From Clostridia bacterium (GTDB lineage: Bacteria > Bacillota > Clostridia > Christensenellales > CAG-138), in NCBI GenBank assembly GCA_017538255.1, contig JAFYJD010000025.1:62001-126000 (forward strand): a DNA stretch of 64,000 nucleotides. Direction: 5' to 3'. The notes beneath the pieces were generated by a model that ran no database searches, was not told where the DNA came from, and saw nothing but the letters and a program-made list of their open reading frames with translations. The position numbers and the translations under genes were made by a program. Positions 44,234 to 52,616 of the stretch are shown here, piece after piece (the stretch's first letter is position 1; the number at the start of each line of letters is the position of its first letter).

Positions 44234-44548
44234 TTACCTTTCTTTTTTTGCGCAAAGCGAATAGATGCCGGACATTTTGAGGAGTTTGTCCGTACTGCCG
44301 CGAGCGTTTTCTATTATGAGTTCTCCGCCGCGCGACGCGATCTTTTTGTATCTTCCGATAACTACCCCTATCCCCGAACTGTCCATAAAACTGACGAACG
44401 CAAAATCAAGGATAAGCCTTTTTATGCCGGCGTCCCTGTCTACGGCGCTGTCCGCTTTTAGACGCAGATCGGAAGCTGAGTGCTGGTCAACTTCGCCCTG
44501 CGGTATTATCCTCAACGCGTCGCCTTCCTTTTTGATAATCACCTTCAC
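44234..44548 (-). CDS. spoIIAA: Anti-sigma F factor antagonist
   Basis: A 104-residue STAS-domain protein. The phosphorylated Ser lies in FMDSSGIGVVIG (residues 57-58). When dephosphorylated by SpoIIE it frees SigF from SpoIIAB. Translation starts at GTG with AGGTG 5 nt upstream. In Bacillus the operon is read by sigma-H with Spo0A; here AGGGTTTT and GTGTAAT, 12 bp apart at 44605-44631 (minus strand), are a weak sigma-H-like match. Confidence 0.95.
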   Translation of the reverse strand: MKVIIKKEGDALRIIPQGEVDQHSASDLRLKADSAVDRDAGIKRLILDFAFVSFMDSSGIGVVIGRYKKIASRGGELIIENARGSTDKLLKMSGIYSLCAKKER

Positions 44549-44669
44549 GGTATCACCTGTCCTTTCGAGCGATTTAAGTTTGGGGCTTAACGCCCATCTA
44601 TCCGATTACACTTATTGATCCATAAAACCCTGCCGCGAAGAATCACTTCTTTTGCCGAATCTCTGCGTA

Positions 44670-44698
44670 TTGCAAAAACAGTCAAAATAGGTTATCAT
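44670..44698 (+). promoter_or_regulatory. Promoter of the shikimate operon
   Basis: TTGCAA (44670-44675), 17-bp spacer and TATCAT (44693-44698), about 50 bp upstream of aroB. Confidence 0.6.
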
Positions 44699-44750
44699 AA
44701 GCCTTGAAAACAGGCGTAGCACGCTATGCCGTTCGATCTTGGGGTGCAGT

Positions 44751-45803
44751 ATGTATACTCTCGGCTTTAGGTTTGATAAAAACACCGAATACCACGCGCT
44801 TATCGGAGAAGATCTCGCCGCTTTTTGCAATGGACTCTCGAGCCTTGTCCGCGGTCGGAAAGCGCTGATACTTACGGATGAAACGATCTCCGATCTTCAC
44901 CTTGCCAAACTTACGGCATTATTTGACGGAGAGGGGATCAACTACCGCGTACATCTGATCCCTGTGGGCGAAAGCGCGAAAAACTTTGATACTTTTAGGG
45001 ATATTCTCACCGTGCTTTCGAGCGAACGCTTTGTTCGCGGCGATCATCTGATCGCGTTTGGCGGCGGCTCCGTTGGCGATATCGGCGGGTTTGCTGCGTC
45101 CGTGTATATGCGCGGAATGAGCCACATAAACATCCCCACTACGCTCCTTTCTATGATCGACAGTTCGGTAGGCGGCAAGACCGGCATCGATATGTTTGGA
45201 GTAAAAAACGCGGTCGGCACTTTTCATCAGCCGAAACTCGTTCTTTGCGCGACCGAGTTTTTGTCCACCTTGCCCAAGCGCGAACTCACAAGCGGTTTCG
45301 GCGAGGTCATAAAATACATTGCGCTAAGCGGCAAGGATCTTTGTTCCCTAATAGGTGCGGACGGGGTGTCGCCGCAGCTGATCTATGAATGCCTAAAGAT
45401 AAAGCGCGAATATGTTTTAGCCGATGAGTTTGACTCGGGAAGGCGGCAGATCCTGAATCTCGGGCACACGTTCGGGCACGCCTTTGAAGCGGCGAGCGAG
45501 TATGCGCTTTCGCACGGCGAAGCGGTTGCGCTCGGGCTGATCGCGGAAGCGCGGTTCGGAGCCGAAAGCGGATTGATCGGGCACGATGTTGAGCGCGAAC
45601 TTGCTGCTTTAAGCGATCGTTTTTGTCTTTGCCAAGGCCCTATCGAGTACGCAAAAAAGGCCGCTGCGCTGATAGCCCGCGATAAAAAATCCAACGGTGA
45701 AAGCATTAGTATGCCGTTTGTCAAGCGTTTCGGCGCGCCGTTTATCGCGGATGTTTCCGTCGATGCCGCCGAAAGGTTTATATTGAGTAATGAAGATGCT
45801 TGA
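44751..45803 (+). CDS. aroB: 3-dehydroquinate synthase
   Basis: A 350-residue NAD- and metal-dependent enzyme that cyclises DAHP in the shikimate pathway. FGGGSVGDIGGFAASVYMRG, SMIDSSVGGKTGID, SGFGEVIKYIAL and LGHTFGHAFE carry NAD and Zn ligands. ATG 44751 follows GGGGTG; an upstream TTG frame is not needed. It begins a coupled operon aroB-aroA-aroC-aroQK with overlaps of 14 and 4 bp. Confidence 0.96.
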   Translation: MYTLGFRFDKNTEYHALIGEDLAAFCNGLSSLVRGRKALILTDETISDLHLAKLTALFDGEGINYRVHLIPVGESAKNFDTFRDILTVLSSERFVRGDHLIAFGGGSVGDIGGFAASVYMRGMSHINIPTTLLSMIDSSVGGKTGIDMFGVKNAVGTFHQPKLVLCATEFLSTLPKRELTSGFGEVIKYIALSGKDLCSLIGADGVSPQLIYECLKIKREYVLADEFDSGRRQILNLGHTFGHAFEAASEYALSHGEAVALGLIAEARFGAESGLIGHDVERELAALSDRFCLCQGPIEYAKKAAALIARDKKSNGESISMPFVKRFGAPFIADVSVDAAERFILSNEDA

Positions 45804-46944
45804 TATTACAGTTTCCTCAACCGAATTAAGCGGCAAGATAACGCCGCCGCCCTTTAAGAGCGAGGTCATACGCCTGCTCATTCTCGGTGCGCTTTGCGGT
45901 ATACACCCGGAAAATATCATAACGCCCTCACCTGATCTTGGCGATGATATCATCATATCCGCAAAAGCCGTGAAAAGCGCGTTTTTTGACGACATTCAGA
46001 CCCCTGTATTTGTCGGCGAATCTGCCACGCTTCTGCGCATTTTGGCGCCCGTGCTTGCGATAAAACGCGGAGAAATTGCGTTTACGTGCGGCAAACCCCT
46101 TCTTCGCCGCGATATGAGTCCGTTTTCGCGCGTTGAAGGATGTTCCGTAGAAAGCGCCGAAGATCGTTTGATTTTTCGCTCCGATATCGAAACTGGTGCT
46201 TCCGTCGCAATCGACGCTGCGGGCAGTTCGCAGTTTGCGAGCGGGTTTTTGATCGCCGCCGCATTTCGCTCGGATATTCGCGTAATGCCGCTCTCCCCCG
46301 TTTCCCTGCCCTATATCGCGCTGACGCTCGACACGCTTCGGCGTTTTGGCGTTGAGATGTATCTTGACGATGACGGATATTACCGTTCAAACGGCGCCGG
46401 ATTGACGCCGCCGAAGAGTTTTGAGTTTGAAGCGGATATGTCCTACGCCGCGGTATTCAAGGCGGCAAACTTCGTTCAGAACTTTGACGGCGTTATGATT
46501 GCAGGCGAAAGATCGGATTCCCTGCAGCCGGACGCGGCGTTTAGAATGCTTGCCTCTATGCGTGATCCATCCGTGCAAAACGCGCCCGATCTGTTTCCTC
46601 TGCTATGCGTCTGTGCTTTAACCAAGGCTCATAGTACGCATATCCATAACACCGCTCGACTCAGGGACAAAGAGAGCGACCGGGTGCTTTCGAGCGAAAA
46701 ACTCATTCGCGCGCTCGGCGGCAAGATGGAGGTATTCGACGATTCGGTTATCGTCCACGGCGCAGACAAAAAACTTTTGGGCGGCGTCGTTGACGCCTGC
46801 GGCGACCACCGTATCGTTATGGCAGCGGCGATCGCTTCAATGATGTGCGAAAAACCTGTCAGAATACTTGGCGCGGACTCTGTTAAAAAGAGTGCGCCGC
46901 GATTCTTCGACGACTTTATTTCACTTGGGGGTAAGATACTATGA
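45790..46944 (+). CDS. aroA: 5-enolpyruvylshikimate-3-phosphate synthase (diverged)
   Basis: A 384-residue enzyme that joins PEP to shikimate-3-phosphate. Family motifs are present: GKPLLRRDMSPF, GSSQFASGFLIAA, RLRDKESDRV and CGDHRIVMAAAI. It is shorter than typical AroA (about 430), and two substrate loops are changed: the PPSKS-type start reads PPFKS, and the glycine of the GxSGTTLR loop is Ala (GESATLLRIL). The operon setting still supports the assignment. ATGs at 45790 and 45796 lie inside the aroB end. Confidence 0.88.
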   Translation: MKMLDITVSSTELSGKITPPPFKSEVIRLLILGALCGIHPENIITPSPDLGDDIIISAKAVKSAFFDDIQTPVFVGESATLLRILAPVLAIKRGEIAFTCGKPLLRRDMSPFSRVEGCSVESAEDRLIFRSDIETGASVAIDAAGSSQFASGFLIAAAFRSDIRVMPLSPVSLPYIALTLDTLRRFGVEMYLDDDGYYRSNGAGLTPPKSFEFEADMSYAAVFKAANFVQNFDGVMIAGERSDSLQPDAAFRMLASMRDPSVQNAPDLFPLLCVCALTKAHSTHIHNTARLRDKESDRVLSSEKLIRALGGKMEVFDDSVIVHGADKKLLGGVVDACGDHRIVMAAAIASMMCEKPVRILGADSVKKSAPRFFDDFISLGGKIL

Positions 46945-47990
46945 ATCAGTTTGGAACGGCATTGCGGCTGTCGATCTTCGGTGAATCTCACGGCGCGGCA
47001 CTCGGCTGTATACTCGATGGTCTGCCAGCGGGTTTTGCTCCGGATCTTGCCCTTATTGAATACGAACTCAAAAGGCGGCGGCCACGCACCGGAACTGAAA
47101 GCACTTCACGCAGGGAGTGCGACAACTATCGTATCATATCGGGATTCTACAACGGGTGTTTCACGGGTGCGCCCTTTACCGTCATATTCGAAAACGCGGA
47201 CGCACGATCCGAGGATTATTCAAACAACATTGCGCGGCCTTCGCACGCCGATCTTGTTTCGTTCGTCAAGTTTTCAGGCGCGAACGATCCTCGCGGCGGC
47301 GGGCATTCGTCTGGCAGGCTCACGCTGCCCATCGTGTTCGCAGGCGCGATAGCAAAACAGCTGCTCGCTAAAAAAGGTATCAAGATCGCCTCGCATATCG
47401 CGGCCGTCGGTGATATTTCAGATGCGCCGTTTGATCCCTGTATGACGGAGTTCCCCGAACTCGATCCAATGTTCCCGCTTGTTGACAAATCGCTTAAGCC
47501 CGGTATAGAAAAACTGTTTGAGTCCGTGCGCGAACGCGGTTCAAGCGTCGGCGCTGTCTGCGAATGCGCGGCGCTCGGCGCACCCATCGGCATCGGAGAG
47601 CCCTTCTTTGACGGGCTCGAGAGCGTCATCGCGCATCTTGTTTATTCGATACCGGGCGTTCACGCGCTGGAGTTCGGCGCGGGGTTTGGATTTGCGCGCC
47701 TATTCGGCGAACAGGCAAACGATGCGATACTGCCAAATAAAAAGACCGCAACTAACAGATCCGGCGGCATCAACGGCGGCATTTCAAACGGCATGCCGAT
47801 AATCTTCAAAGCGGGCTTCAGACCCGTTCCGTCCATCGCACTCGAGCAGGAGAGCATCGATCTTGATTCGGGCGAAAAAACAACTCTCAAACTCGGCGGA
47901 AGGCACGATGTATGCATCCTTCCGCGCGGACTTGCGGCCGTCGAAGCCTGCCTCGCGCTTGCGCTGTATGAACTTATATCAAGGAAATAG
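46941..47990 (+). CDS. aroC: Chorismate synthase
   Basis: A 349-residue FMN-dependent lyase that makes chorismate from EPSP. LSIFGESHGAALGCILDGL, ARSEDY, GGGHSSGRLT and TATNRSGGINGGISNGM match the conserved signatures. ATG overlaps the aroA stop by 4 bp. Reduced FMN must come from an FMN reductase elsewhere. Confidence 0.97.
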   Translation: MNQFGTALRLSIFGESHGAALGCILDGLPAGFAPDLALIEYELKRRRPRTGTESTSRRECDNYRIISGFYNGCFTGAPFTVIFENADARSEDYSNNIARPSHADLVSFVKFSGANDPRGGGHSSGRLTLPIVFAGAIAKQLLAKKGIKIASHIAAVGDISDAPFDPCMTEFPELDPMFPLVDKSLKPGIEKLFESVRERGSSVGAVCECAALGAPIGIGEPFFDGLESVIAHLVYSIPGVHALEFGAGFGFARLFGEQANDAILPNKKTATNRSGGINGGISNGMPIIFKAGFRPVPSIALEQESIDLDSGEKTTLKLGGRHDVCILPRGLAAVEACLALALYELISRK

Positions 47991-47991
47991 T

Positions 47992-48762
47992 ATGAACACC
48001 AACAGGGACGAACAACTGAAACTGATTTCATCGCTCCGCGCCGATATCGACGAGATCGACGGTGAAATAATAAAACTGCTTGTTGAAAGAAACGAACTTG
48101 CGCTTCAGCTTGCCGAGAACAAACGCGCGCTTGGGCTTCCGCTTGAAAACGCGGAGCGTGAAAAAGAGGTCATCAAACGCTGCCGGGACGACGCAAGCGG
48201 CTTTTCGGGCGCGATCTCATCCGTTTACGCCGAGGTAATCAAGCAGTCGAAGCGCATACAGCGCAGGCATCAGAATCTTTACTTTGTGGGCATGCCGAAC
48301 TGCGGCAAAACAAGGCTTGCGCTTCAGGTCGGCCGCGCTATGAAAAAGACCTATGTTGATACCGACGCGCTGATAATGAAGCGCACGGGCAAAACCATCG
48401 ACGCGATATTCGACGAAAGCGGAGAGGCGAGTTTTCGCGCGATAGAGAATGAAGTGCTGACGGACTGCGCTTACCTTGGCGGGCTGATCGTTGCAACCGG
48501 CGGCGGCATACTTACCAACCCCGATAATGTTCCGATACTCAAAAACAGCGGCGTCGTTGTTTTTCTTGACAGATCGCTTGATAAACTCGTCAAGGCAAAG
48601 ATCAAAAACCGCCCCCTCATCCGAAGCGGCGAGGAAGCGGTCAAAAACCTGTATTATGAGCGTATCAAACAGTATCGCGGAGCCTCCGATCTGACGGTCG
48701 ATCCTGATGAAAAGGGAACCGTGGCGCGGATAATCGCGCTCTACCGCTCAAAACTCAAGTGA
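47992..48762 (+). CDS. Chorismate mutase-shikimate kinase fusion
   Basis: A 256-residue bifunctional protein. Residues 1-90 form an AroQ-type chorismate mutase: LRADIDEIDGEIIKLLVERN, LALQLAENK and KEVIKRC. Residues 95-256 form shikimate kinase, with P-loop GMPNCGKT (100-107), DTDALIM, FRAIENEVL and GGGILT. So one polypeptide acts at the middle and after the end of the shikimate pathway. It starts 1 bp after aroC with AAGGAAA. Fusions of this kind are known in Clostridia. Confidence 0.9.
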   Translation: MNTNRDEQLKLISSLRADIDEIDGEIIKLLVERNELALQLAENKRALGLPLENAEREKEVIKRCRDDASGFSGAISSVYAEVIKQSKRIQRRHQNLYFVGMPNCGKTRLALQVGRAMKKTYVDTDALIMKRTGKTIDAIFDESGEASFRAIENEVLTDCAYLGGLIVATGGGILTNPDNVPILKNSGVVVFLDRSLDKLVKAKIKNRPLIRSGEEAVKNLYYERIKQYRGASDLTVDPDEKGTVARIIALYRSKLK

Positions 48763-48763
48763 T

Positions 48764-49621
48764 TCAAATATTCAAAAGCACAAGGGCAACGATCACGAGC
48801 GCATAGCCGATTAGCCGTCTGCCCTTTGCTTTTTCTTTGAAAACGAGTATCCCGAAAAGCCCGATCAATACTATAGCGCCGATGTTGTAGACGGGATAGA
48901 CGATCACGGCGGGTATCTTTTGCAGCGAAAGCAATAAAAACCTTGTTGCAAAATAATTCGGAAAACCTATGAGCGCACCATAGAGAATGTCCTTTGACAT
49001 CGCTTTTTCTTTTTTCAAAAGCGCAACGATCATGCTCAATATGAACGCAAACAGGAAAACAAAGAGCATATAGTAATTCTTATACGCAATGTTTCCGAGT
49101 TTTTCATAGAACTGTGTGAACGCGCCCGTCATACCGCCGCCGATAAGCAATGCTATAAGCAGCGCGACAGAGCCGAGTTTCGCGCGTTTTGACGCTGTTT
49201 CGCCCGGCTCAAGATAGATTATGAAGATCGCGGCAACGGCGATTATCAAGCCGATGATCTGCGCGACGGTCGGCTTTTCTTTGAATACGATCACGGCGAA
49301 AGCAAGCGGGATCAGAACGCCGAGTTTCATAAATACAGACGAAAGCGTGACGCCGCTCCTGTTTATGTTTACGCGCATCAGTATCAGCGTCAACAGGTAC
49401 ATAACACCCGCGATCGCTCCCAGCCAGAGCGCAAAGTAAAAACCGCTTCCGCCCTCGCCCGTCCCGCCCGAAAGCGCGAAGATGAGAGCCGTTAACCAGC
49501 ATACCGCGTAGTTTGCGGCGAACATCGAAAAGGTGTTTTTTGCGCGGCCTTCGCTTGCACGCATCACAATGGATACTGCCGAACTTGCTATGACTGAAAG
49601 GATCAAATAGATCATAGACAC
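48764..49621 (-). CDS. EamA/DMT-family transporter
   Basis: A 285-residue protein with ten predicted membrane helices in two EamA repeats (GSVALLIALLIGGGMTGAF marks the second). The direction and substrate are unknown. The ribosome binding site is GAGGTG. It ends 1 bp from the convergent aro operon. The 125-bp upstream region holds a promoter and a leader of about 60 nt with two small hairpins. Confidence 0.82.
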   Translation of the reverse strand: MSMIYLILSVIASSAVSIVMRASEGRAKNTFSMFAANYAVCWLTALIFALSGGTGEGGSGFYFALWLGAIAGVMYLLTLILMRVNINRSGVTLSSVFMKLGVLIPLAFAVIVFKEKPTVAQIIGLIIAVAAIFIIYLEPGETASKRAKLGSVALLIALLIGGGMTGAFTQFYEKLGNIAYKNYYMLFVFLFAFILSMIVALLKKEKAMSKDILYGALIGFPNYFATRFLLLSLQKIPAVIVYPVYNIGAIVLIGLFGILVFKEKAKGRRLIGYALVIVALVLLNI

Positions 49622-49685
49622 CTCGATTCAGCGCGATCTGAATCCAAATAACTTATCGGTTCGTTCACCGATATGGCGCAGGGTG

Positions 49686-49714
49686 ATTATACCATAAACC
49701 ATCAGCGATAACAA
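49686..49714 (-). promoter_or_regulatory. Promoter of the EamA transporter gene
   Basis: On the minus strand TTGTTA (49709-49714), 17-bp spacer and TATAAT (49686-49691). Confidence 0.6.
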
Positions 49715-49746
49715 CGCATATATTGGTTTTTATGATCGAGCTGCGG

Positions 49747-50610
49747 TTAGTCCGCCCTTTTCCTCCGAGTTTCTGTTGACACATCCGGCAGGCGACCTAT
49801 ATGACTTGTTCCGAAAAACATAGCTTTGTTCGCCAGCACGATAATCGCGGTGGCGGCAAAAACAACTATCGTTTCAACGCATTTTGTTTCGGGCGTCATC
49901 GCAATCTTTTCCTGCGTAAAATTTACGAACATATGGAATATCATACAGGCAAGGATGGATCGGTCGCTTGCCAGATAGACCCAAGTGATTATATACCCCA
50001 TCGGAACTGCACTTACGAAGAAGTTTACCACATACAGCGGATTCGCCATAAGTCCCGCATGATAGGTTCCCTCGATGAATATCAGCGGCAGATGCCACAG
50101 CGACCAAATAACGCCGAAGATAAGCGATTCCCAGAACCAGTTCATATAATCCCCGATCGAATCCTCGCAATAGCCCTTCCACGCGACCTCCTCTATGATC
50201 GAAGCCAGAAGTAGCGTTAAAAGCGCGCTGCCAACTCCAACGCCGGTAAAGGAGAAGTCATCGGTGAATGCGAACTGATCGAGCGACTGTCCGAACAGCA
50301 GCGACAGCAGTATCGAGCATACAACGATCGCGGCAAACACCAGCATCGCCCAAAAGACGTTGCTCCATTTTATTTTATAAAAGCCGATAAGTCTATTCTT
50401 TAGATCCTGTTTAAGCGCATCCGATTTTGAAAACATAACGAACAATGTCGACACCACAGCAGGCGCGATCAATCCTGCAGCCATCAGCACAAAACTCACA
50501 TTCTCAGGAAGGAAGATCGCAGGGATCCAAAAGATCCATGTGAACAGGTATGCCAAAACAAAGAACTTTACAGGTTTGTATTTATATTTTTCAGATCGAT
50601 TCATATGCAT
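49747..50610 (-). CDS. CPBP-family intramembrane metalloprotease
   Basis: A 287-residue protein with about eight membrane helices. The CPBP (Abi/CAAX) motifs are SIIEEVAWKGY (paired Glu) and WSLWHLPLIF plus FHMFVNF (His ligands). Such proteases mature peptides or give self-immunity to bacteriocins; the target here is unknown. GGAGT lies 5-6 nt before the ATG. It starts 21 bp after the tetR gene, so both share one promoter. Confidence 0.86.
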   Translation of the reverse strand: MHMNRSEKYKYKPVKFFVLAYLFTWIFWIPAIFLPENVSFVLMAAGLIAPAVVSTLFVMFSKSDALKQDLKNRLIGFYKIKWSNVFWAMLVFAAIVVCSILLSLLFGQSLDQFAFTDDFSFTGVGVGSALLTLLLASIIEEVAWKGYCEDSIGDYMNWFWESLIFGVIWSLWHLPLIFIEGTYHAGLMANPLYVVNFFVSAVPMGYIITWVYLASDRSILACMIFHMFVNFTQEKIAMTPETKCVETIVVFAATAIIVLANKAMFFGTSHIGRLPDVSTETRRKRAD

Positions 50611-50631
50611 TTTTTACTCCATTCTGCTTAT

Positions 50632-51222
50632 TTACTGTAATATCGTATGTATCAATCCCATAGTGCCGGGCGCGGCTCCCAATAGTTTTTCCATTACGTC
50701 AATGAACACATCCGCATCGGCTGCTGTGAAGTCTGCCTTGTCGAACAGTTCGCTGCTGAGAACAAGCAGCATTCTTACTCGCTCCGGGATATGATCACAG
50801 TCAAACAATCCGCATTGAACACCCTCCTCCACTGCTCTTGACAGCAGTGGAACTATGACATTAAACAGGTGTTCGCCTATCTTTTTATGCATCAGCACAT
50901 TCTCCGGCCTATTGAGCACCTCCTTGATGTGCTGTTCATCCTGCGCGGGGCGCACAGCCGCGATGATTCCCAATATCTTCTGCGGTACACTAAGCTGCGA
51001 ACCCAGGACACGCTTCGCCGCCTCGGCTTCCTCTGCGATCATCCCTTCGATTACCTCTTCCAGCATCTGCTCCTTACTGTTGAAGTAATAATAAAATGTG
51101 CCCTTAGCGATTCCCGCCGCTTTGATGATCTCGTCCACGCTGGTATTCTCATACCCTTGAGCAAGAAACATCTTATATGCGATACCTAGCAATTCAGACC
51201 TGCGTTTTTCGCCTTTTTTCAT
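50632..51222 (-). CDS. TetR-family regulator
   Basis: A 196-residue repressor. The N-terminal HTH is SVDEIIKAAGIAKGTFYYYFNSKEQ; the ligand domain follows. ATG 51222 is 4 nt after GGGGAGG. A palindrome overlapping its transcription start suggests autorepression and control of the downstream protease gene. The frame stays open far upstream but that part is the promoter. Confidence 0.9.
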   Translation of the reverse strand: MKKGEKRRSELLGIAYKMFLAQGYENTSVDEIIKAAGIAKGTFYYYFNSKEQMLEEVIEGMIAEEAEAAKRVLGSQLSVPQKILGIIAAVRPAQDEQHIKEVLNRPENVLMHKKIGEHLFNVIVPLLSRAVEEGVQCGLFDCDHIPERVRMLLVLSSELFDKADFTAADADVFIDVMEKLLGAAPGTMGLIHTILQ

Positions 51223-51240
51223 AATGCCTCCCCTAAAATA

Positions 51241-51251
51241 GACCATTGGTC
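51241..51251. promoter_or_regulatory. Candidate TetR operator
   Basis: A perfect 5-1-5 palindrome, GACCATTGGTC, at the expected transcription start of the tetR promoter. Confidence 0.6.
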
Positions 51252-51258
51252 GGTTATT

Positions 51259-51287
51259 AGTATAATCGTTCCGTTCGCCATTGTCAA
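51259..51287 (-). promoter_or_regulatory. Strong promoter of tetR-CPBP
   Basis: On the minus strand TTGACA (51282-51287), 17-bp spacer and TATACT (51259-51264): a consensus -35 and near-consensus -10. Confidence 0.8.
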
Positions 51288-51319
51288 GAGCGAAATCATA
51301 CGTATTTGACGCTTGGTAC

Positions 51320-51348
51320 TTGATTACGCCACAAAAATTCGGTATAAT
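51320..51348 (+). promoter_or_regulatory. Promoter of the small membrane protein gene
   Basis: TTGATT (51320-51325), 17-bp spacer and TATAAT (51343-51348). It is divergent from the tetR promoter with about 30 bp between the -35 boxes. Confidence 0.65.
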
Positions 51349-51379
51349 TATACAAGGACAAAATAAGGAGGTATCTCTA

Positions 51380-51688
51380 ATGTATCCGCAAAACAATCAG
51401 TACGATCAGAACAACTACAACACCGCTGTCGAGCAGCCGAACCTTCTGGTATTCGGCATATTGAGTCTTGTATTGGGCTCGATCGTCGGCATCATCCTCG
51501 GCTTCATCGGCCGCAAAAAGGGCAATGAGTACATAGCGCGCGGCGGCACCCTTACGGGCGCTTCCAAAACCGGCTACATCCTTTCCAAGGTCGGCATCGT
51601 CCTGGGCGTCATCACCACGATCCTGCTCATCATCTACATCATCATCATCGCTACCTCAGTCAACTCGCTCAACTCCCTCTACTATTAA
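51380..51688 (+). CDS. Small two-helix membrane protein (DUF4190-like)
   Basis: A 102-residue protein with an Asn/Gln/Tyr-rich N terminus and two membrane helices: about 25-45 (LLVFGILSLVLGSIVGIILG) and about 70-95 (very Ile-rich). The layout fits DUF4190-type proteins of unknown function. AAGGAGGT precedes ATG 51380. Divergent transcription from tetR could place it under the same regulator. Confidence 0.7.
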   Translation: MYPQNNQYDQNNYNTAVEQPNLLVFGILSLVLGSIVGIILGFIGRKKGNEYIARGGTLTGASKTGYILSKVGIVLGVITTILLIIYIIIIATSVNSLNSLYY

Positions 51689-51742
51689 TTTTGCGATTTG
51701 CGTCGAATAACGGCAATTGCACTCAGTGTAAGAAGTAAGGAT

Positions 51743-51772
51743 AGAGCCGCTCAATGAGTGGCTCTGTTTTTT
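51743..51772 (+). terminator. Terminator after the small membrane protein gene
   Basis: A 10-bp stem, AGAGCCGCTC / GAGTGGCTCT with one G-T pair, 3-nt loop and GTTTTTTG. Confidence 0.8.
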
Positions 51773-51843
51773 GAATGTATAAGTAATAGCGAAGTTTGCG
51801 CCTGTCGGCGCAAGTGATGTTATTCGTTACGCTCACTGTGAAG

Positions 51844-51915
51844 CTTCGCGGCTTCGAATCCAATTGATATTCTTGCCAAAAACAATAGCCACCCTGTTGG
51901 TGGCTGTTGTTTTTG
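51844..51915. repeat. 72-bp direct repeat, distal copy of the tRNA-Tyr terminator
   Basis: Identical to 52716-52787 except one base, an offset of 872 bp. It contains the full terminator hairpin found behind tRNA-Tyr and stops at the base matching the tRNA CCA end. On the minus strand it now serves the membrane protein gene. Confidence 0.92.
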
Positions 51916-52003
51916 TGAAAGAGCGCATAAAAGCGTACCATAGCATAGAAAGAAAAGCGAAATGGTACGCGCCGCTTTCTCTCGGCAAACGGGAAATTAT
52001 CCT
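51914..52003 (-). repeat. About 90-bp dispersed repeat, copy C
   Basis: Starts GTGAAAGAGCGCATAAAAGC and ends CTCGGCAAACGGGAAATT. A 9-bp inverted repeat (GCGTACCAT / ATGGTACGC) spans its centre. It covers the 3' end of the minus-strand membrane protein gene, like copies A and B at 9249 and 10934. Confidence 0.6.
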
Positions 52004-52446
52004 TTTTTATATTCTGCATTTTTGTATGTCACGAAAATATGTCCGACAGCAAACATGACGGCAAAACCGACAAGCAGCCAATGCCGCAGGAGGACTCCGC
52101 TGAGAAGAAAAATACACGATGGAATCACAGCAAGGACGAGGGCAAGCACTGTTGTTTTCCGCTTCATATATACCGCAAACGCGAACCAATACACGGTGAT
52201 CAGTATTGCGTTGCCTGCCAGATAAAGCGCCATTTCAAGCACACTCAAAAAACCAAACTTCCATACAAGGAGAGGAAGCCACATGAGCACGATACAAGCA
52301 TATCTTCCGATCTGCTCGATGATATTCATAAACCGGTTGCTGCAATGATTCGTTTCGCCTTTGTTTTTGAACGCATAAGCGATATTCGGTATCAGCATCA
52401 GAATCACAAAAGCAGCCCCAAAAACATTGATCCATCCAAATTTCAT
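51997..52446 (-). CDS. Four-helix membrane protein of unknown function
   Basis: A 149-residue protein with helices at about 5-25, 47-70, 74-95 and 100-130, and a short Lys-rich tail. No motif is recognised. The ribosome binding site is poor (GTGGTG), but a promoter lies upstream. It lies between the two 72-bp repeats behind tRNA-Tyr and reads in the same direction as the tRNA. Confidence 0.65.
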   Translation of the reverse strand: MKFGWINVFGAAFVILMLIPNIAYAFKNKGETNHCSNRFMNIIEQIGRYACIVLMWLPLLVWKFGFLSVLEMALYLAGNAILITVYWFAFAVYMKRKTTVLALVLAVIPSCIFLLSGVLLRHWLLVGFAVMFAVGHIFVTYKNAEYKKG

Positions 52447-52481
52447 TCTTGCACCACGTTGAATCCAGATTTGTCGAGTTG

Positions 52482-52510
52482 ATTATATCACAGCCAAGCG
52501 TTTTGGGCAA
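52482..52510 (-). promoter_or_regulatory. Promoter of the four-helix protein gene
   Basis: On the minus strand TTGCCC (52505-52510), 17-bp spacer and TATAAT (52482-52487). A GTTCCGC / GCGGAAC hairpin lies just upstream at about 52530-52550. Confidence 0.55.
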
Positions 52511-52562
52511 TAAAAACCTGTCTTGACATCACGTTCCGCGCAGCGGAACACATCGTTCCACC

Positions 52563-52597
52563 AAAGGAAAAAACCGCCATCCGGCGGTTTTTCCTTT
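52563..52597 (-). terminator. Second terminator hairpin in the tRNA-Tyr locus
   Basis: A 15-bp stem (52563-52578 with 52583-52597, one bulged A) and ATCC loop. On the minus strand it directly follows the 18-nt tRNA-Tyr fragment, as a terminator follows the tRNA. Confidence 0.7.
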
Positions 52598-52598
52598 A

Positions 52599-52616
52599 GT
52601 GGACGGGGATGGATTC
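52599..52616 (-). repeat. 18-nt fragment of the tRNA-Tyr 3' end
   Basis: An exact copy of 52788-52805: acceptor 3' strand, discriminator, first two bases of CCA and half of the T arm. The 5' part of a tRNA is missing. Confidence 0.85.

Noticed and set aside
51773-51843. Small RNA in the repeat-rich stretch before the 72-bp repeat
   Set aside because: GCGAAG / CTTCGC and GCGCC / GGCGC pairings exist, but there is no promoter or terminator of its own. It is more likely part of the repeat.
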